Shown here in pieces: positions 15,942 through 24,858 of a stretch of DNA of 34,516 nucleotides. A program made the position numbers and the translations under genes. The notes beneath the pieces are model-generated. The model saw only the letters and a program-made list of their open reading frames with translations, was not told the DNA's origin and did not search any database. Source of the stretch: Allokutzneria sp. NRRL B-24872 (GTDB lineage: Bacteria > Actinomycetota > Actinomycetes > Mycobacteriales > Pseudonocardiaceae); NCBI RefSeq assembly GCF_002155965.1, contig NZ_MUMH01000127.1, positions 1 to 34,516 on the forward strand, in the 5' to 3' direction. Positions within the stretch are counted from its first letter, which is position 1. Every line of letters begins with the position of its first letter.

Positions 15942-18437
15942 GTGCTGTCATCCCGAAGAGCGGTACCGCGGTTCCTGACCACCGCGGCCGCGTTAGCCTC
16001 CGCCCTGCTGATGACCACCTCCGCGGCGACGGCCGCCGCGCCGCAGTGGTCACCGGCCAAGCCCCGCATGGTCACCCCGTGGACCCACCAGGTGGGACCG
16101 AACAACGCCCTCCCCGAGTACCCGCGGCCCCAGCTCGTCCGCAAGGACTGGCAGAACCTCAACGGGCTCTGGGAGTTCGCGGGCGCCGCGCCGGGGCAGG
16201 CGCCACCGGTCGGCAAGCCGCTCCCCGAGCGCATCCTGGTCCCGTACCCCGCGGAGTCGGCGCTCTCCGGCATCCAGCGGCACGAGGACAACATGTTCTA
16301 CCGCCGCACCTTCACCGTTCCCCGCAGCTGGAAGGTCGGCGAGAACCGGCTGAAGCTGAACTTCGGCGCGGTCGACTACAAGGCCGTGGTCTGGGTCAAC
16401 GGCAAGCAGGTCGCCACGCACCAGGGCGGCTTCGGCGCGTTCTCCGCCGACGTCACCTCGGCGCTGACCGCCTCCGGTCCGCAGGAGCTGATCGTCGGGG
16501 TCGAGGACCGCGCCGACGCGACCTGGCAGCCGGTCGGCAAGCAGCGCCTCGTTCCTGACCGGGGCATCTTCTACGAGGGTGCCTCCGGCATCTGGCAGAC
16601 CGTGTGGATGGAGCCCGTGGCTCCCGCCCGCGCCGAGACGCTGGACATGGTGCCCGATCTGCGCTCCGGCAGCCTGCGGCTCACGGTCGGCACCGGGGGC
16701 TCCGCCGCAGGTCACACGGTGGAAGCCGTGGTGCGCGACGGCCGCAGGGTGGTCAGCAGGACCGAGGGCCGGGCCGACCAGCCGATGAGTTTGCCAGTAC
16801 CGCAAGCGAAGCTCTGGACGCCCGACACACCGTTCCTCTACGACCTCGACGTCGTGGTCAAGGACCGTGGCAGGCCCGTCGACCGCGTCTCCTCCTACTT
16901 CGGGATGCGCGAGATCGGCAGCACGCGCGGCAAGGACGGCAAGCTCAGGCTGACCCTCAACGGGAAGATCCTCTTCCAGATGTCCACGCTCGACCAGGGT
17001 TACTGGCCCGACGGCATCTACACCGCGCCCACGGACGCCGCGCTGCGCTTCGACCTCGAACAGCACAAGGTGCTCGGCTTCAACACGGTGCGCAAGCACA
17101 TCAAGACCGAGCCCGACCGCTGGTACCACCACGCCGACAAGCTCGGCCTGCTCGTGTGGCAGGACATGCCGTCCATGAAGACCGGCGGCCGTCCGCCCGT
17201 GGACGCGCAGCAGCAGTTCGAGCGCGAGCTCCAGGAACTGGTGCGGCAGAAGAAGAACTGGACCTCCGTGATCGGCTGGGTGCCGTTCAACGAGGGCTGG
17301 GGCGAGTGGAACCGGGAGGCCACCGGCCGCATCGCCGACGCCGTCCGCGCGCAGGACCCGTCGCGGCCGGTGAACGCGCACAGCGGGGTCAACTGCTGCG
17401 ACTCCCTCGGCGACTCCGGCAAGGGCCAGGTGCTCGACTGGCACGCCTACCCCGGGCCCGCCAAGCCGATGCCGGACGCCACCCGCACCGCCATCGACGG
17501 CGAGCACGGCGGCTACGGCCTCGAGGTCGAAGGCCACATGTGGTTCGGCGAGGGCCACGCCTACGAGATGGTGAAGGACAAGGACACCCTCACCAAGCGC
17601 TACGTGCAGAACCAGAAGGACGTGCTGGCCGCCGCGCGGGGCTGCGCCATCAGCGGGGCGATCTACACCCAGATCACCGACGTGGAGCACGAGGTCAACG
17701 GCTTCTTCACCTACGACAGACAGGTGAAGAAGATGGACTTCGGCCAGGTACGCGCGGTCAACGAGGAGGTCATCCGGGGCGCGGACGGCAGCGGGGGCGG
17801 ACAGCCCGAGCCCGGGCCGGGCACGCCGGGGCTCAGCGGCGTGCACGCCTACAAGTTCGACGAGGGCAACGGCTCCACGGCCAACGACGCGGTCGGCAAG
17901 GCGCACGCGTCGCTGACCGGTGCGACCTGGACGGGCGGGGTGACCGGCGCCGCGGTGTCCTTCGCGGGCACCGGCCAGGCCGACACGGGCACCACCCAGA
18001 TCGACACCTCCAGCAGCTACTCGGTGTCGGCGTGGGTCAAGCTCGACGAGGCCGGGGGCGCGTTCCAGACCGTGGTCAGCCAGGACACCGGGCGGGACAG
18101 CGCCTTCTTCCTCCAGTACTCCGGCCAGGAACAGCGCTGGGCGATGAGCTTCGTCGGCCTGCGCGCGCTGTCGCCGACCAAGCCGGAGGTGGGGAAGTGG
18201 TACCACCTCACCGGGGTCCGCGATGCCAAGGCGGGCACGCTGTCGCTGTACGTGGACGGGGCCAAGGCCGCCGAGCAGAACGCGTGCATGGTCGCGAAGT
18301 CCACCGGCAACACCGTGATCGGCCGGGGCCAGTACGGCGGCAACCAGGTCGACCACCTGAAGGGAGCCGTCGACGACGTCCGCGTCTTCGACCGCGCCCT
18401 CAGCCCCACCGAGATCGCCACGCTCGCCCGACGGTGA
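15942..18437 (+). CDS. Secreted GH2 family glycoside hydrolase with C-terminal LamG-like domain
   Basis: 831-residue exported enzyme. A signal peptide (RR, then FLTTAAALASALLMTTSAATA) ends near residue 32. GH2 sugar-binding and Ig-like domains span about 45-320, followed by a TIM barrel with acid/base E451 (PFNEGWGE, N450 preceding) and nucleophile candidate E521 (IDGEHGGYG, at the position of the usual EFGG motif). After a Gly/Pro-rich linker (residues about 612-630), residues 635-831 form a LamG/concanavalin-like lectin domain (SYSVSAWVKLDE, WYHLTGVRD, VDDVRVFDRAL) that should bind polysaccharide. The exact glycosidase activity within GH2 is unknown. GTG start with GAAGGG upstream. Codon 18 (15993-15995) is the rare leucine codon TTA. 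Confidence 0.9.
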   Translation: MLSSRRAVPRFLTTAAALASALLMTTSAATAAAPQWSPAKPRMVTPWTHQVGPNNALPEYPRPQLVRKDWQNLNGLWEFAGAAPGQAPPVGKPLPERILVPYPAESALSGIQRHEDNMFYRRTFTVPRSWKVGENRLKLNFGAVDYKAVVWVNGKQVATHQGGFGAFSADVTSALTASGPQELIVGVEDRADATWQPVGKQRLVPDRGIFYEGASGIWQTVWMEPVAPARAETLDMVPDLRSGSLRLTVGTGGSAAGHTVEAVVRDGRRVVSRTEGRADQPMSLPVPQAKLWTPDTPFLYDLDVVVKDRGRPVDRVSSYFGMREIGSTRGKDGKLRLTLNGKILFQMSTLDQGYWPDGIYTAPTDAALRFDLEQHKVLGFNTVRKHIKTEPDRWYHHADKLGLLVWQDMPSMKTGGRPPVDAQQQFERELQELVRQKKNWTSVIGWVPFNEGWGEWNREATGRIADAVRAQDPSRPVNAHSGVNCCDSLGDSGKGQVLDWHAYPGPAKPMPDATRTAIDGEHGGYGLEVEGHMWFGEGHAYEMVKDKDTLTKRYVQNQKDVLAAARGCAISGAIYTQITDVEHEVNGFFTYDRQVKKMDFGQVRAVNEEVIRGADGSGGGQPEPGPGTPGLSGVHAYKFDEGNGSTANDAVGKAHASLTGATWTGGVTGAAVSFAGTGQADTGTTQIDTSSSYSVSAWVKLDEAGGAFQTVVSQDTGRDSAFFLQYSGQEQRWAMSFVGLRALSPTKPEVGKWYHLTGVRDAKAGTLSLYVDGAKAAEQNACMVAKSTGNTVIGRGQYGGNQVDHLKGAVDDVRVFDRALSPTEIATLARR

Positions 18438-18472
18438 GCTGGCGCCGGGCCCCGTTTTGTAGGCTGGACAGC

Positions 18473-18958
18473 ATGTCCGGTGCACAAGACGGGGTCCGGC
18501 TCCACCCGATGACCGAGGCGGAGCACGAGCCGTACCACCGCCGCGCGATCGAGAACTACGCCGCGATCAACGTCGAAGCCGGCAACTGGGGAGCCGAGCG
18601 CGCCCAGGGCCTGGCCGAAGCCGAGTACGCGGAACTCCTCCCGGACGGCCCCGCCACACCGGGACACCACTTCTTCACCGCCCGCGACGAGGACACCGTC
18701 GTCGGCACGCTCTGGATCGCCGAACGCGACGAGCGCACCGGCCGCTTCGCCTACATCTACGACGTCCGCGTCGACGAGGGCGCGCGCGGCAAGGGCTACG
18801 GCGAGGCGATCATGCGCGCCGCCGAGGCTGAAGCGGGCGCGCTCGGCGTCGACGCGATCAAGCTCAACGTGCACGGTCACAACGTGGTCGCGCGCTCGCT
18901 CTACGCGAAGCTCGGCTACGGCGAGGTGAACATCCTGATGACGAAGCGGCTCACCTGA
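18473..18958 (+). CDS. GNAT family N-acetyltransferase
   Basis: 161 residues. The acetyl-CoA-binding motif A is seen as IYDVRVDEGARGKGYGEAIM (the R/Q-x-x-G-x-G/A pattern RGKGYG), followed by the usual motif B helix and VHGHNVVARSLYAKLGYGE near the C-terminus. It transfers acetyl from acetyl-CoA to an amine; the substrate is unknown. ATG at 18473 is preceded at 7 nt by TAGGCT and has no good Shine-Dalgarno, suggesting a leaderless mRNA starting at the ATG. It lies 35 nt after the GH2 gene, but the separate -10 argues for its own transcription. Confidence 0.88.
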   Translation: MSGAQDGVRLHPMTEAEHEPYHRRAIENYAAINVEAGNWGAERAQGLAEAEYAELLPDGPATPGHHFFTARDEDTVVGTLWIAERDERTGRFAYIYDVRVDEGARGKGYGEAIMRAAEAEAGALGVDAIKLNVHGHNVVARSLYAKLGYGEVNILMTKRLT

Positions 18959-19005
18959 GCCGTTTCCGCTGGCGATCAAGCACAGGACGCTCCTAGCGTG
19001 TCCGC

Positions 19006-20040
19006 GTGCCGCTGTTCCTGACCAGACTCCTCGCGCGCTTCGCCGTGCTCAGCAGCTGGCTGACGCCCGTCGTGGTGATCGCGTTCGTCTTCACGACCAG
19101 CTGGCCGTTGATGGCGCTCGCCGAACCCGCCGACAGCGAGCTGGTCCAGCCCGCCAACTACTGGTGGTACTTCGTGGTCACGGCGGCCACGGTCGGCTAC
19201 GGCGACCTCTACCCGAAGACCGGGTTCGGCCACGTGGTCGGCGCCTACGTGATCGTCGGCGGGATCGCCGCGCTGACGACGGTCTTCACCAAGCTCACGT
19301 CGGTGCTGGAGCGATCGAGGGGACGCCGCATGCAGGGCACGAACACCGTCACCGCCTCCGGGCACATCGTCGTCCTCGGCTACGAGCCCGGACGGACCGA
19401 GCGCATCATCGCGCAGCTGCTCGCCGAAGCCGAGGGCTCGCACCGCATCGTGCTGTGCGCCTGGGACGAGGTCGCCACGCACCCGATGCCCGCGCAGGAC
19501 ATCGACTTCGTGCGCGGCGAGCTGACCGACGAGGACGTGCTGCGCAGAGCCGGGGTGCACCGCGCGGCGGCCGTGCTCGTCGACGCCCGCGACGACAACG
19601 AAGCCCTGTCGATCGCGGTTGGAGTCGATCACCTGAACACCGGGGCGCACGTGGTGGTCGCCTTGCGGGACATGGAGCGCGCGACGCTGCTGCACTACGT
19701 GGACGCGGAGATCCACTGCGTGCCGTGGCACACGCCGCGCATGATCACCGAAGAGTTGACCTCGCCCGGCATCGCAGAGGTCTACGCGGACCTGATGACC
19801 CACGGCGGCGCGAACACCTATTCTGTGCGCTTGCCCGACTCCGTGGGCGCCGTGTCGGTCGAGCACTGCCAGACCGCGTTGGGGCGCAAGCACGGCGTGC
19901 TCGTGCTGGCGGTCAGGGACGCGGGCGGAGCGCTCGTGGTCAACCCGAACTGGGCTTCACATCTGTCAGCGGGCGCGACGCTCTACTACGTCAGCGAGCG
20001 CAGGCTCAGCACCCACGAAGTGGTGGAAGCGCTGAACTGA
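19006..20040 (+). CDS. Potassium channel protein with RCK (TrkA-N) domain
   Basis: 344 residues. Two transmembrane helices flank a pore helix with the K+ selectivity filter TVGYGDLYP (about residues 64-72). A cytoplasmic Rossmann-type RCK/TrkA-N domain follows (HIVVLGYEPGRTERI, VRGELTDEDVLRRAGVHRAA). A second, less conserved regulatory lobe ends the protein. This two-TM MthK-like layout makes a ligand-gated potassium channel or efflux pathway. The nucleotide-binding glycines are partly altered (GYEPGRT in place of GxGxxG), so the ligand is uncertain. GTG start at 19006 with TAGCGT 6 nt upstream, a leaderless pattern. Confidence 0.9.
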   Translation: MPLFLTRLLARFAVLSSWLTPVVVIAFVFTTSWPLMALAEPADSELVQPANYWWYFVVTAATVGYGDLYPKTGFGHVVGAYVIVGGIAALTTVFTKLTSVLERSRGRRMQGTNTVTASGHIVVLGYEPGRTERIIAQLLAEAEGSHRIVLCAWDEVATHPMPAQDIDFVRGELTDEDVLRRAGVHRAAAVLVDARDDNEALSIAVGVDHLNTGAHVVVALRDMERATLLHYVDAEIHCVPWHTPRMITEELTSPGIAEVYADLMTHGGANTYSVRLPDSVGAVSVEHCQTALGRKHGVLVLAVRDAGGALVVNPNWASHLSAGATLYYVSERRLSTHEVVEALN

Positions 20041-20089
20041 TCTGCGCGGGCGCAGTCGAATCGCGCGGAAGTCCGGCACGATCGGCGCG

Positions 20090-21439
20090 ATGAGCACGCG
20101 CGCGGTAGTGATCGGTGGCGGACTCGCGGGCATGCTCGCGGCGGCGGCCCTGAGCAGTTGCTTCGACGAAGTCGTTGTCCTGGAACGAGATGTGCTTCCA
20201 GCAGGCGCCGAGCTGCGCAGGGGCGTGCCGCAGGCCAAGCACGCGCACCTGCTGCTCTCCGGCGGCGCGCGCGTGATCGACGCGCTGGTTCCGGGCTTCC
20301 TGGCGCGCGTCTACGCGGAGGGAGCGCACGAGCTCAACGCCCCAGGTGACCTCGTCGCGATGACCACGGCGGGATGGATGCCGAGGCGGTCCGGAACGCA
20401 GTTCCTGGTCGGGGCCTCACGGCCGCTGATCGACTGGGTCGCGCGCGACCTGGTGACGCGGGACCCGCGCGTGCACGTCCGCGACGAGAGCCCGGTGACC
20501 GAGCTGATCGGCGACGCGAAGCGGGTTCGCGGAGTGCACGGGCCGGACGGCGTCATCGAAGCCGATCTCGTCGTGGACGCCGCGGGACGGGGGACACGGG
20601 CACCGAAGTGGCTCGCCGAGCTGGGCGCGGGTGACGTCCGGACCGAGGTGATCGACTCGGGAGTCGCTTACGCCACAAGGATTTTCCAAGCTCCAGCCGC
20701 CGCGCGCCGCGACTTCCCGGTGATCACCATGCAGGCCGACTCGCGGGGAGAGGGGCCGGGCAGGGGTGGGGCGGTGCAGCCGATCGAAGGCGGGCGCTGG
20801 ATCGTCACGGTCTCCGGCACCCGGGGTGGCGAGCCACCGACCACAGTGGACGGTTACACCGATTTCGTGCGCTCCGGCCCGCGCCACCCGATCCTGGGCG
20901 AGCTGATCGAGCACGCCGAACCGCTCACGGAGGTCTGCGCGAGCCGGTCGACGGCGAACCAGCGCCACCGCTACGACGAGGTGGAACTGCCGGAAGGCTT
21001 TGTGGCACTGGGAGATTCGGTCGCCGCGTTCAACCCGGTGTACGGGCACGGGATGTCCGTCGCCGCGCACGGCGCGCACGTGCTGCGCTCGGTGCTCGCC
21101 GCCGGGGGATCGACGCGGCAGGCCCAGCGCTCGATCTGCGGGATCGGTGTCGGAGCGTGGGAGATGGCCGCCGGGCAGGACGTGCACTTCCCGGGCGTTC
21201 GAGGAGCGAGCCCGACCCGCCGCGACCTCGCGCGCCGCGCCTTCGTCGACCGGATGAACAGGACTGCGGTCAGCCGGAAGCGGGTCTACGACGCGATGGT
21301 CGGCGCCTTCATGCTGGCGAAGCCGATGAGTTCGCTGATGGCGCCCGGCGTGCTGCTCGACGTGCTGCGCGGGCCGATCGACCCGCCGCTGACCGAACCG
21401 CCGCTGACAGCCGACGAGCGCCGGAGGGCGGGTCTCTGA
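20090..21439 (+). CDS. FAD-dependent monooxygenase/oxidoreductase
   Basis: 449-residue flavoprotein. The N-terminal dinucleotide-binding motif is VIGGGLAGMLAAAAL. A second FAD contact is seen at VALGDSVAAFNPVYGHGMSVA (the GD motif), and DAAGRGTRAPKWL lies between, as in aromatic hydroxylase/epoxidase-type class A monooxygenases. The substrate is unknown; secondary-metabolite or isoprenoid tailoring are options. CACGAT lies 7 nt before the ATG and there is no clear Shine-Dalgarno, so it may be leaderless. It is followed by the GH64 gene, which has its own strong promoter. Confidence 0.85.
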   Translation: MSTRAVVIGGGLAGMLAAAALSSCFDEVVVLERDVLPAGAELRRGVPQAKHAHLLLSGGARVIDALVPGFLARVYAEGAHELNAPGDLVAMTTAGWMPRRSGTQFLVGASRPLIDWVARDLVTRDPRVHVRDESPVTELIGDAKRVRGVHGPDGVIEADLVVDAAGRGTRAPKWLAELGAGDVRTEVIDSGVAYATRIFQAPAAARRDFPVITMQADSRGEGPGRGGAVQPIEGGRWIVTVSGTRGGEPPTTVDGYTDFVRSGPRHPILGELIEHAEPLTEVCASRSTANQRHRYDEVELPEGFVALGDSVAAFNPVYGHGMSVAAHGAHVLRSVLAAGGSTRQAQRSICGIGVGAWEMAAGQDVHFPGVRGASPTRRDLARRAFVDRMNRTAVSRKRVYDAMVGAFMLAKPMSSLMAPGVLLDVLRGPIDPPLTEPPLTADERRRAGL

Positions 21440-21453
21440 ACGACCTTCGGACG

Positions 21454-21495
21454 TTGACAGGGGGAGTGGCGCGCGGTCACGATGAGAGCGCTCTC
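21454..21495 (+). promoter_or_regulatory. GH64 promoter with LacI-type operator GAGAGCGCTCTC
   Basis: Perfect -35 TTGACA (21454-21459), an 18-bp spacer and CACGAT (21478-21483), predicting a start near 21490. The perfect 12-bp palindrome GAGAGCGCTCTC (21484-21495) covers that start. Its core AGCGCT matches the class of the CebR/CelR box TGGGAGCGCTCCCA, known from actinobacterial LacI-family control of glucan-degrading enzymes. Repression relieved by an oligosaccharide is therefore likely. Confidence 0.65.
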
Positions 21496-21554
21496 GCATC
21501 GGGCGGGAGCTGCCGCCTCGTCTGCTCGACCCCTCACTCAACGAGGAGTGACCC

Positions 21555-22724
21555 TTGCGAACGAGACTGTTCTCGTGGCTGGCGGCGATCGCGGTCCTGC
21601 TCGGCCTGACCGCGGTCCCGGCCCAGGCCGCGCCGAGCCTGCTGCCGCTGACCGTGACCAACAACTCCGGCCGCGCCGACCAGGTCCACCTCTACGTCTT
21701 CGGTGTCTTCAACGGCCGCCTCGGCCACGTCAACGCGGCGGGCGCGTTCACCCCGTGGTCCGGGGGCGGGAACCCGCCGGTGCCCGCGCCGGACGTGTCG
21801 ATCGCCGGACCCGGCCAGGGCGGGTCGAAGACGCTCAACATCCCGATCAACCTCGCGGGCGGGCGGCTGTACATGTCGTTCGGGGAGAAGCTGAAGTTCT
21901 TCCTGACCCCGGACGGCCTCGTGCAGCCCGCGCCGTGGAACCCCAGCGACCCCAACCGCAACATCCTCTTCGACTGGAGCGAGTTCACCTACAACAACGG
22001 CGGCCTGTGGCTGAACTCCTCGCAGGTGGACATGTTCAGCGTGCCGCACGCCGTCGAGGTGACCGCGAGCGACGGCCAGGTGAAGAAGACCGGCGAGCTG
22101 GTTTCAGGGGGCCGCAACAAGATTCTCGACGGCCTGCGCAACCAGAGCGGTGACTGGGGCAGGCTCATTCACACCCGTCCTGACGGCACGCGGGTCCGTG
22201 TGCTGGCGCCGAGGCTGGGCATCGAGTCCGGGATCTTCGGCGCGAACTACTTCGACAGCTACACGCAGAGCGCCTGGAACACCTACCGCAACACCGATCT
22301 GACCGTGGTGCCCTACGAGAACGAGCCGGGCCGGAGGTTCATCGGCCGCACCGACGGCGGCGGCGTCATGCACTTCACCAACTCCGCCGGTGCGCGCGTA
22401 GCGTCCTTCCAGCAGCCGACCTCCAAGGACATCTTCGGCTGCGACGGTCGCTTGGCCGCGCCGAACAACGACATCGGCGCGATCGCTCGCACCCTCTGCG
22501 CGGCGCTGCACCGCTCCACCCTGGGCTTCCTGCACACCCAGCCCACGGTGAACGCCTCGGAGTTCTACACCCGCGCGATCACCGACCACTACTCGAAGAT
22601 CATCCACGCGAACATGGTGGACGGTAAGGCCTACGGCTTCGCCTTCGACGACGTCGGCCACTTCGAGTCGCTGGTGCACGACGGCAACCCGCGCTCCGCC
22701 AGGGTGATCCTGACTCCGTTCTGA
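21555..22724 (+). CDS. Secreted GH64 family endo-beta-1,3-glucanase
   Basis: 389-residue exported enzyme. Signal peptide residues 1-26 (FSWLAAIAVLLGLTAVPAQA). The mature part is the GH64 laminaripentaose-producing beta-1,3-glucanase fold, which has a thaumatin-like domain. E143 (FDWSEFTY) and D159 (SSQVDMFS) are 16 residues apart, the spacing I recall for the catalytic Glu154/Asp170 pair of the Streptomyces enzyme. It attacks fungal cell-wall glucan. TTG start at 21555, with GAGGAG 9 nt upstream. No carbohydrate-binding module is attached. It is monocistronic, with the promoter/operator above and a shared bidirectional terminator below. Confidence 0.92.
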   Translation: MRTRLFSWLAAIAVLLGLTAVPAQAAPSLLPLTVTNNSGRADQVHLYVFGVFNGRLGHVNAAGAFTPWSGGGNPPVPAPDVSIAGPGQGGSKTLNIPINLAGGRLYMSFGEKLKFFLTPDGLVQPAPWNPSDPNRNILFDWSEFTYNNGGLWLNSSQVDMFSVPHAVEVTASDGQVKKTGELVSGGRNKILDGLRNQSGDWGRLIHTRPDGTRVRVLAPRLGIESGIFGANYFDSYTQSAWNTYRNTDLTVVPYENEPGRRFIGRTDGGGVMHFTNSAGARVASFQQPTSKDIFGCDGRLAAPNNDIGAIARTLCAALHRSTLGFLHTQPTVNASEFYTRAITDHYSKIIHANMVDGKAYGFAFDDVGHFESLVHDGNPRSARVILTPF

Positions 22725-22732
22725 CGACTGGG

Positions 22733-22762
22733 GACCGCGCGGGCTACCGGGCTCGCGCGGTC
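22733..22762. terminator. Bidirectional terminator hairpin between convergent genes
   Basis: GACCGCGCG (22733-22741) and CGCGCGGTC (22754-22762) form a 9-bp perfect stem with a 12-nt loop. It lies just after the GH64 stop and overlaps the last codons of the ChaB gene on the other strand. Confidence 0.6.
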
Positions 22763-23112
22763 TCGCGGTCGTTGGCCTTCTGCAAGGCCTCGACCAACTC
22801 GTCCTTGGTCATCCTGGAGCGCCCCGGCACGCCGAGCTTCTTCGCCTGCTCGTACAGGTGTTGCTTGGTGGCGTTGGTGTCCACACCACCCGCAGTGTTG
22901 TCCCGTTCGTCAGAACGTCCCTTGTGGTCCTTGGCTTCCCAATGGTCGCCGACCTTCTCGTGGGTGTGCTTCAGTGCCGCGAACGCGACGCGGTGCGAGC
23001 GCTCACCCTCGCCGTAGCTGTCCACGGCGGAGTCGTGCGCCTTGACCCATGTGCGCTGGGCCTTCTTGGACGAACGCTTCAAGGTCGAGGGCAGTGCTTC
23101 CCTACCAGGCAT
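22744..23112 (-). CDS. ChaB family protein with Rho N-terminal/SAP-like tail
   Basis: 122-residue charged cytoplasmic protein. Residues 5-65 match ChaB (LPSTLKRSSKKAQRTWVKAHDSA, then AFAALKHTHEKVGDHW). Residues 84-116 (TKQHLYEQAKKLGVPGRSRM, then TKDELVEALQ) form a helix-extended-loop-helix like the Rho N-terminal domain, which often contacts nucleic acid. ChaB was named as a possible regulator of a cation antiporter, and its true role in actinobacteria is unclear. ATG at 23112 has GGGAGGTG 6 nt upstream; longer in-frame starts are rejected. Divergent from the epimerase-like gene. Confidence 0.85.
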   Translation of the reverse strand: MPGREALPSTLKRSSKKAQRTWVKAHDSAVDSYGEGERSHRVAFAALKHTHEKVGDHWEAKDHKGRSDERDNTAGGVDTNATKQHLYEQAKKLGVPGRSRMTKDELVEALQKANDRETARAR

Positions 23113-23176
23113 GGCGTTCACCTCCCGGGCACGGAATTCCCCTGGTGAACAGCTCCAAACAACTACGGTGGCGCAC

Positions 23177-24082
23177 ATGCCACTTCATGTGATCGTCGGG
23201 GCCGGAGCGGTCGGCTCGGCGGTAGCTCGACAGCTCGCCGACGCGGGCGAGGACGTCCGCCTGCTCACGCGGCGCGGCGGCGGGCCCGAGCACGCGCGGA
23301 TCGAGCGCGTGCTAACGGACGCTACCGATGCTGAAGCTCTTGCGCGGCAAGCGAAAAGCGCTGTGGCGATCTACAACTGCGCTGGCCCGGCCTACCACCG
23401 CTGGCCCACGGACTGGCCGCCGTTGGTCGTCGCGCTGGTGCGGGCCGCCGAGGCCACGGGCGCGGTGCTGCTCACGACCGGCAACCTCTACGGCTACGGC
23501 CAGGTCGACGCGCCGATGACCGAGGACCTGCCGGTGCGGCCGAACTCGGTCAAGGGGCAGATCCGCGCTGAGCTGTGGGCTCAGCAGCTGACCGCGCACG
23601 AAGCGGGGCGCATCCGCACGGCCGAGGTGCGCGGCTCGGACTTCCTGGGCGCGAACACGCTGTCACCGTTCAGCGCCGTGGTGCTGCCCAAGGTCGTCGC
23701 GGGGCGGCGCGCCTCGGTCCCGGCTGATCTGGACGCGCCGCACAGCTGGACCTACGTCGGCGACGTCGCCCGGACGCTGATCGCGGTCGCTGCCGACGAG
23801 AAGGCTTGGGGGCGCCCGTGGCACGCCCCGACGCCGCCGCCGGTCTCCATGCGCGAGCTCGCCGTTCGCACCGCGAAGCTCGCCGGAGCACCCGCCGCGC
23901 GCATCGCGAGGATGCCCGCGATCGCACTCCGCCTGGCCGGGTTCTTCACCCCCGCGGCACGCGAGATGGTTGAGGTGCAGTACCAGTTGCAGCGACCGTT
24001 CGTCGTCGACTCCTCGGCGGCGGAGCAGGCGTTCGGGATCACGCCGACGCCGACGGAGGACGCCCTGCGAGAAATGCTGTAG
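23177..24082 (+). CDS. NAD(P)-binding epimerase/dehydratase-like protein
   Basis: 301 residues, an atypical (extended) short-chain dehydrogenase. The Rossmann motif is VIVGAGAVGSAVARQL (residues 5-20). The usual catalytic Tyr-x-x-x-Lys is not clear: the region around TGNLYGYGQVD carries the family's Tyr, but the Lys lies later (PNSVKGQIRAEL). It may therefore be a reductase or a non-catalytic NAD(P)-binding protein. Substrate unknown. ATG 23177 is preceded at 7 nt by TACGGT, a leaderless pattern. Its last 44 nt overlap the convergent AraC gene, unusually long for convergent genes. Confidence 0.82.
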   Translation: MPLHVIVGAGAVGSAVARQLADAGEDVRLLTRRGGGPEHARIERVLTDATDAEALARQAKSAVAIYNCAGPAYHRWPTDWPPLVVALVRAAEATGAVLLTTGNLYGYGQVDAPMTEDLPVRPNSVKGQIRAELWAQQLTAHEAGRIRTAEVRGSDFLGANTLSPFSAVVLPKVVAGRRASVPADLDAPHSWTYVGDVARTLIAVAADEKAWGRPWHAPTPPPVSMRELAVRTAKLAGAPAARIARMPAIALRLAGFFTPAAREMVEVQYQLQRPFVVDSSAAEQAFGITPTPTEDALREML

Positions 24083-24803
24083 GTGTGCGGCCGAAGGCTC
24101 GCCGGAACACGTCGATGAACGCGCTGGCCGAGGACCACCCGCACGCGTGCGCGACGCTGGTGACCGGCGTGTCCTCGGCCAGCAGCACGAGGGCGTGGTG
24201 CAAGCGCATCTGTGTGCGCCACTGCGGGAACGTGAGGCCGAGGTCGGCCCTGCACAGCCGAGCCAGCGTGCGGTCGCTCGCGCCGACCTCCTTGCCCAGT
24301 TCGGCCAGCGTGCGGCCGTCGGCCGGATCGGCGCGCAGGATCTCGCGCAGCGCGCGCAGCCGGGGATCTGTCGGAGCGGGCAGGCGCACCGGCTCCTGCG
24401 GCGAGAGGCGCACCTGGTCGAGCAGCACCGCGCGGAGCCGGCGGCGCTCCGGGCTGTTCTCGTGCGGCGCGCGGGTGTAGACCAGGATCAGCTCGCGCAG
24501 CAACGGGTTCACGCTGAGCACGGTCGGCTCGGTGAGTCGCAGTGGATTCACCTTGGCGGGCAAGCCGATCAGGTGCAGTTCGAGTTCCCCGTGCGCCTCG
24601 TGCGCGTGCGCGGTTCCCGCGGGTACCCAGATCGCGCGGTTGGCCGGAGTGATCCACGAGCCCGCGTCCGTCGTGATCGCCAGGACTCCGCGCGCCGCGT
24701 AGATGATCTGGTGGTCGTCGTGGCGGTGCGCGTCGATGGTGGCCCTGGACGCCAGCCGCCGCGCCCGGGTCGGCGCGACCGGCATGTGGCGGGTTTGCGT
24801 CAT
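24039..24803 (-). CDS. AraC family transcriptional regulator
   Basis: 254 residues. An N-terminal cupin-type sensor (HRHDDHQIIYAARG, WVPAGTAHAHEAHG) is followed by a C-terminal double helix-turn-helix (AELGKEVGASDRTLARLCRA and VTSVAHACGWSSASAFIDVF). ATG 24803 begins MTQTRHMPV; TAAACT lies 8 nt upstream, suggesting a leaderless transcript. The MFS transporter gene starts 56 bp away on the other strand, so it most likely controls that transporter. This AraC/MFS divergent arrangement is common for export of toxic small molecules. The 3' end overlaps the epimerase-like gene by 44 nt. Confidence 0.9.
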   Translation of the reverse strand: MTQTRHMPVAPTRARRLASRATIDAHRHDDHQIIYAARGVLAITTDAGSWITPANRAIWVPAGTAHAHEAHGELELHLIGLPAKVNPLRLTEPTVLSVNPLLRELILVYTRAPHENSPERRRLRAVLLDQVRLSPQEPVRLPAPTDPRLRALREILRADPADGRTLAELGKEVGASDRTLARLCRADLGLTFPQWRTQMRLHHALVLLAEDTPVTSVAHACGWSSASAFIDVFRRAFGRTPTAFLAGRPPSASA

Positions 24804-24858
24804 TGTTTGGCAGTTTATCGAAAGCGCGCCACCGCGCCGGGGTGCTGAGCTGACTGCT

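Noticed and set aside
16050-18485. 811-codon minus-strand ORF opposite the GH2 gene
   Set aside because: Shadow frame; the plus strand carries GH2 active-site motifs and a signal peptide.
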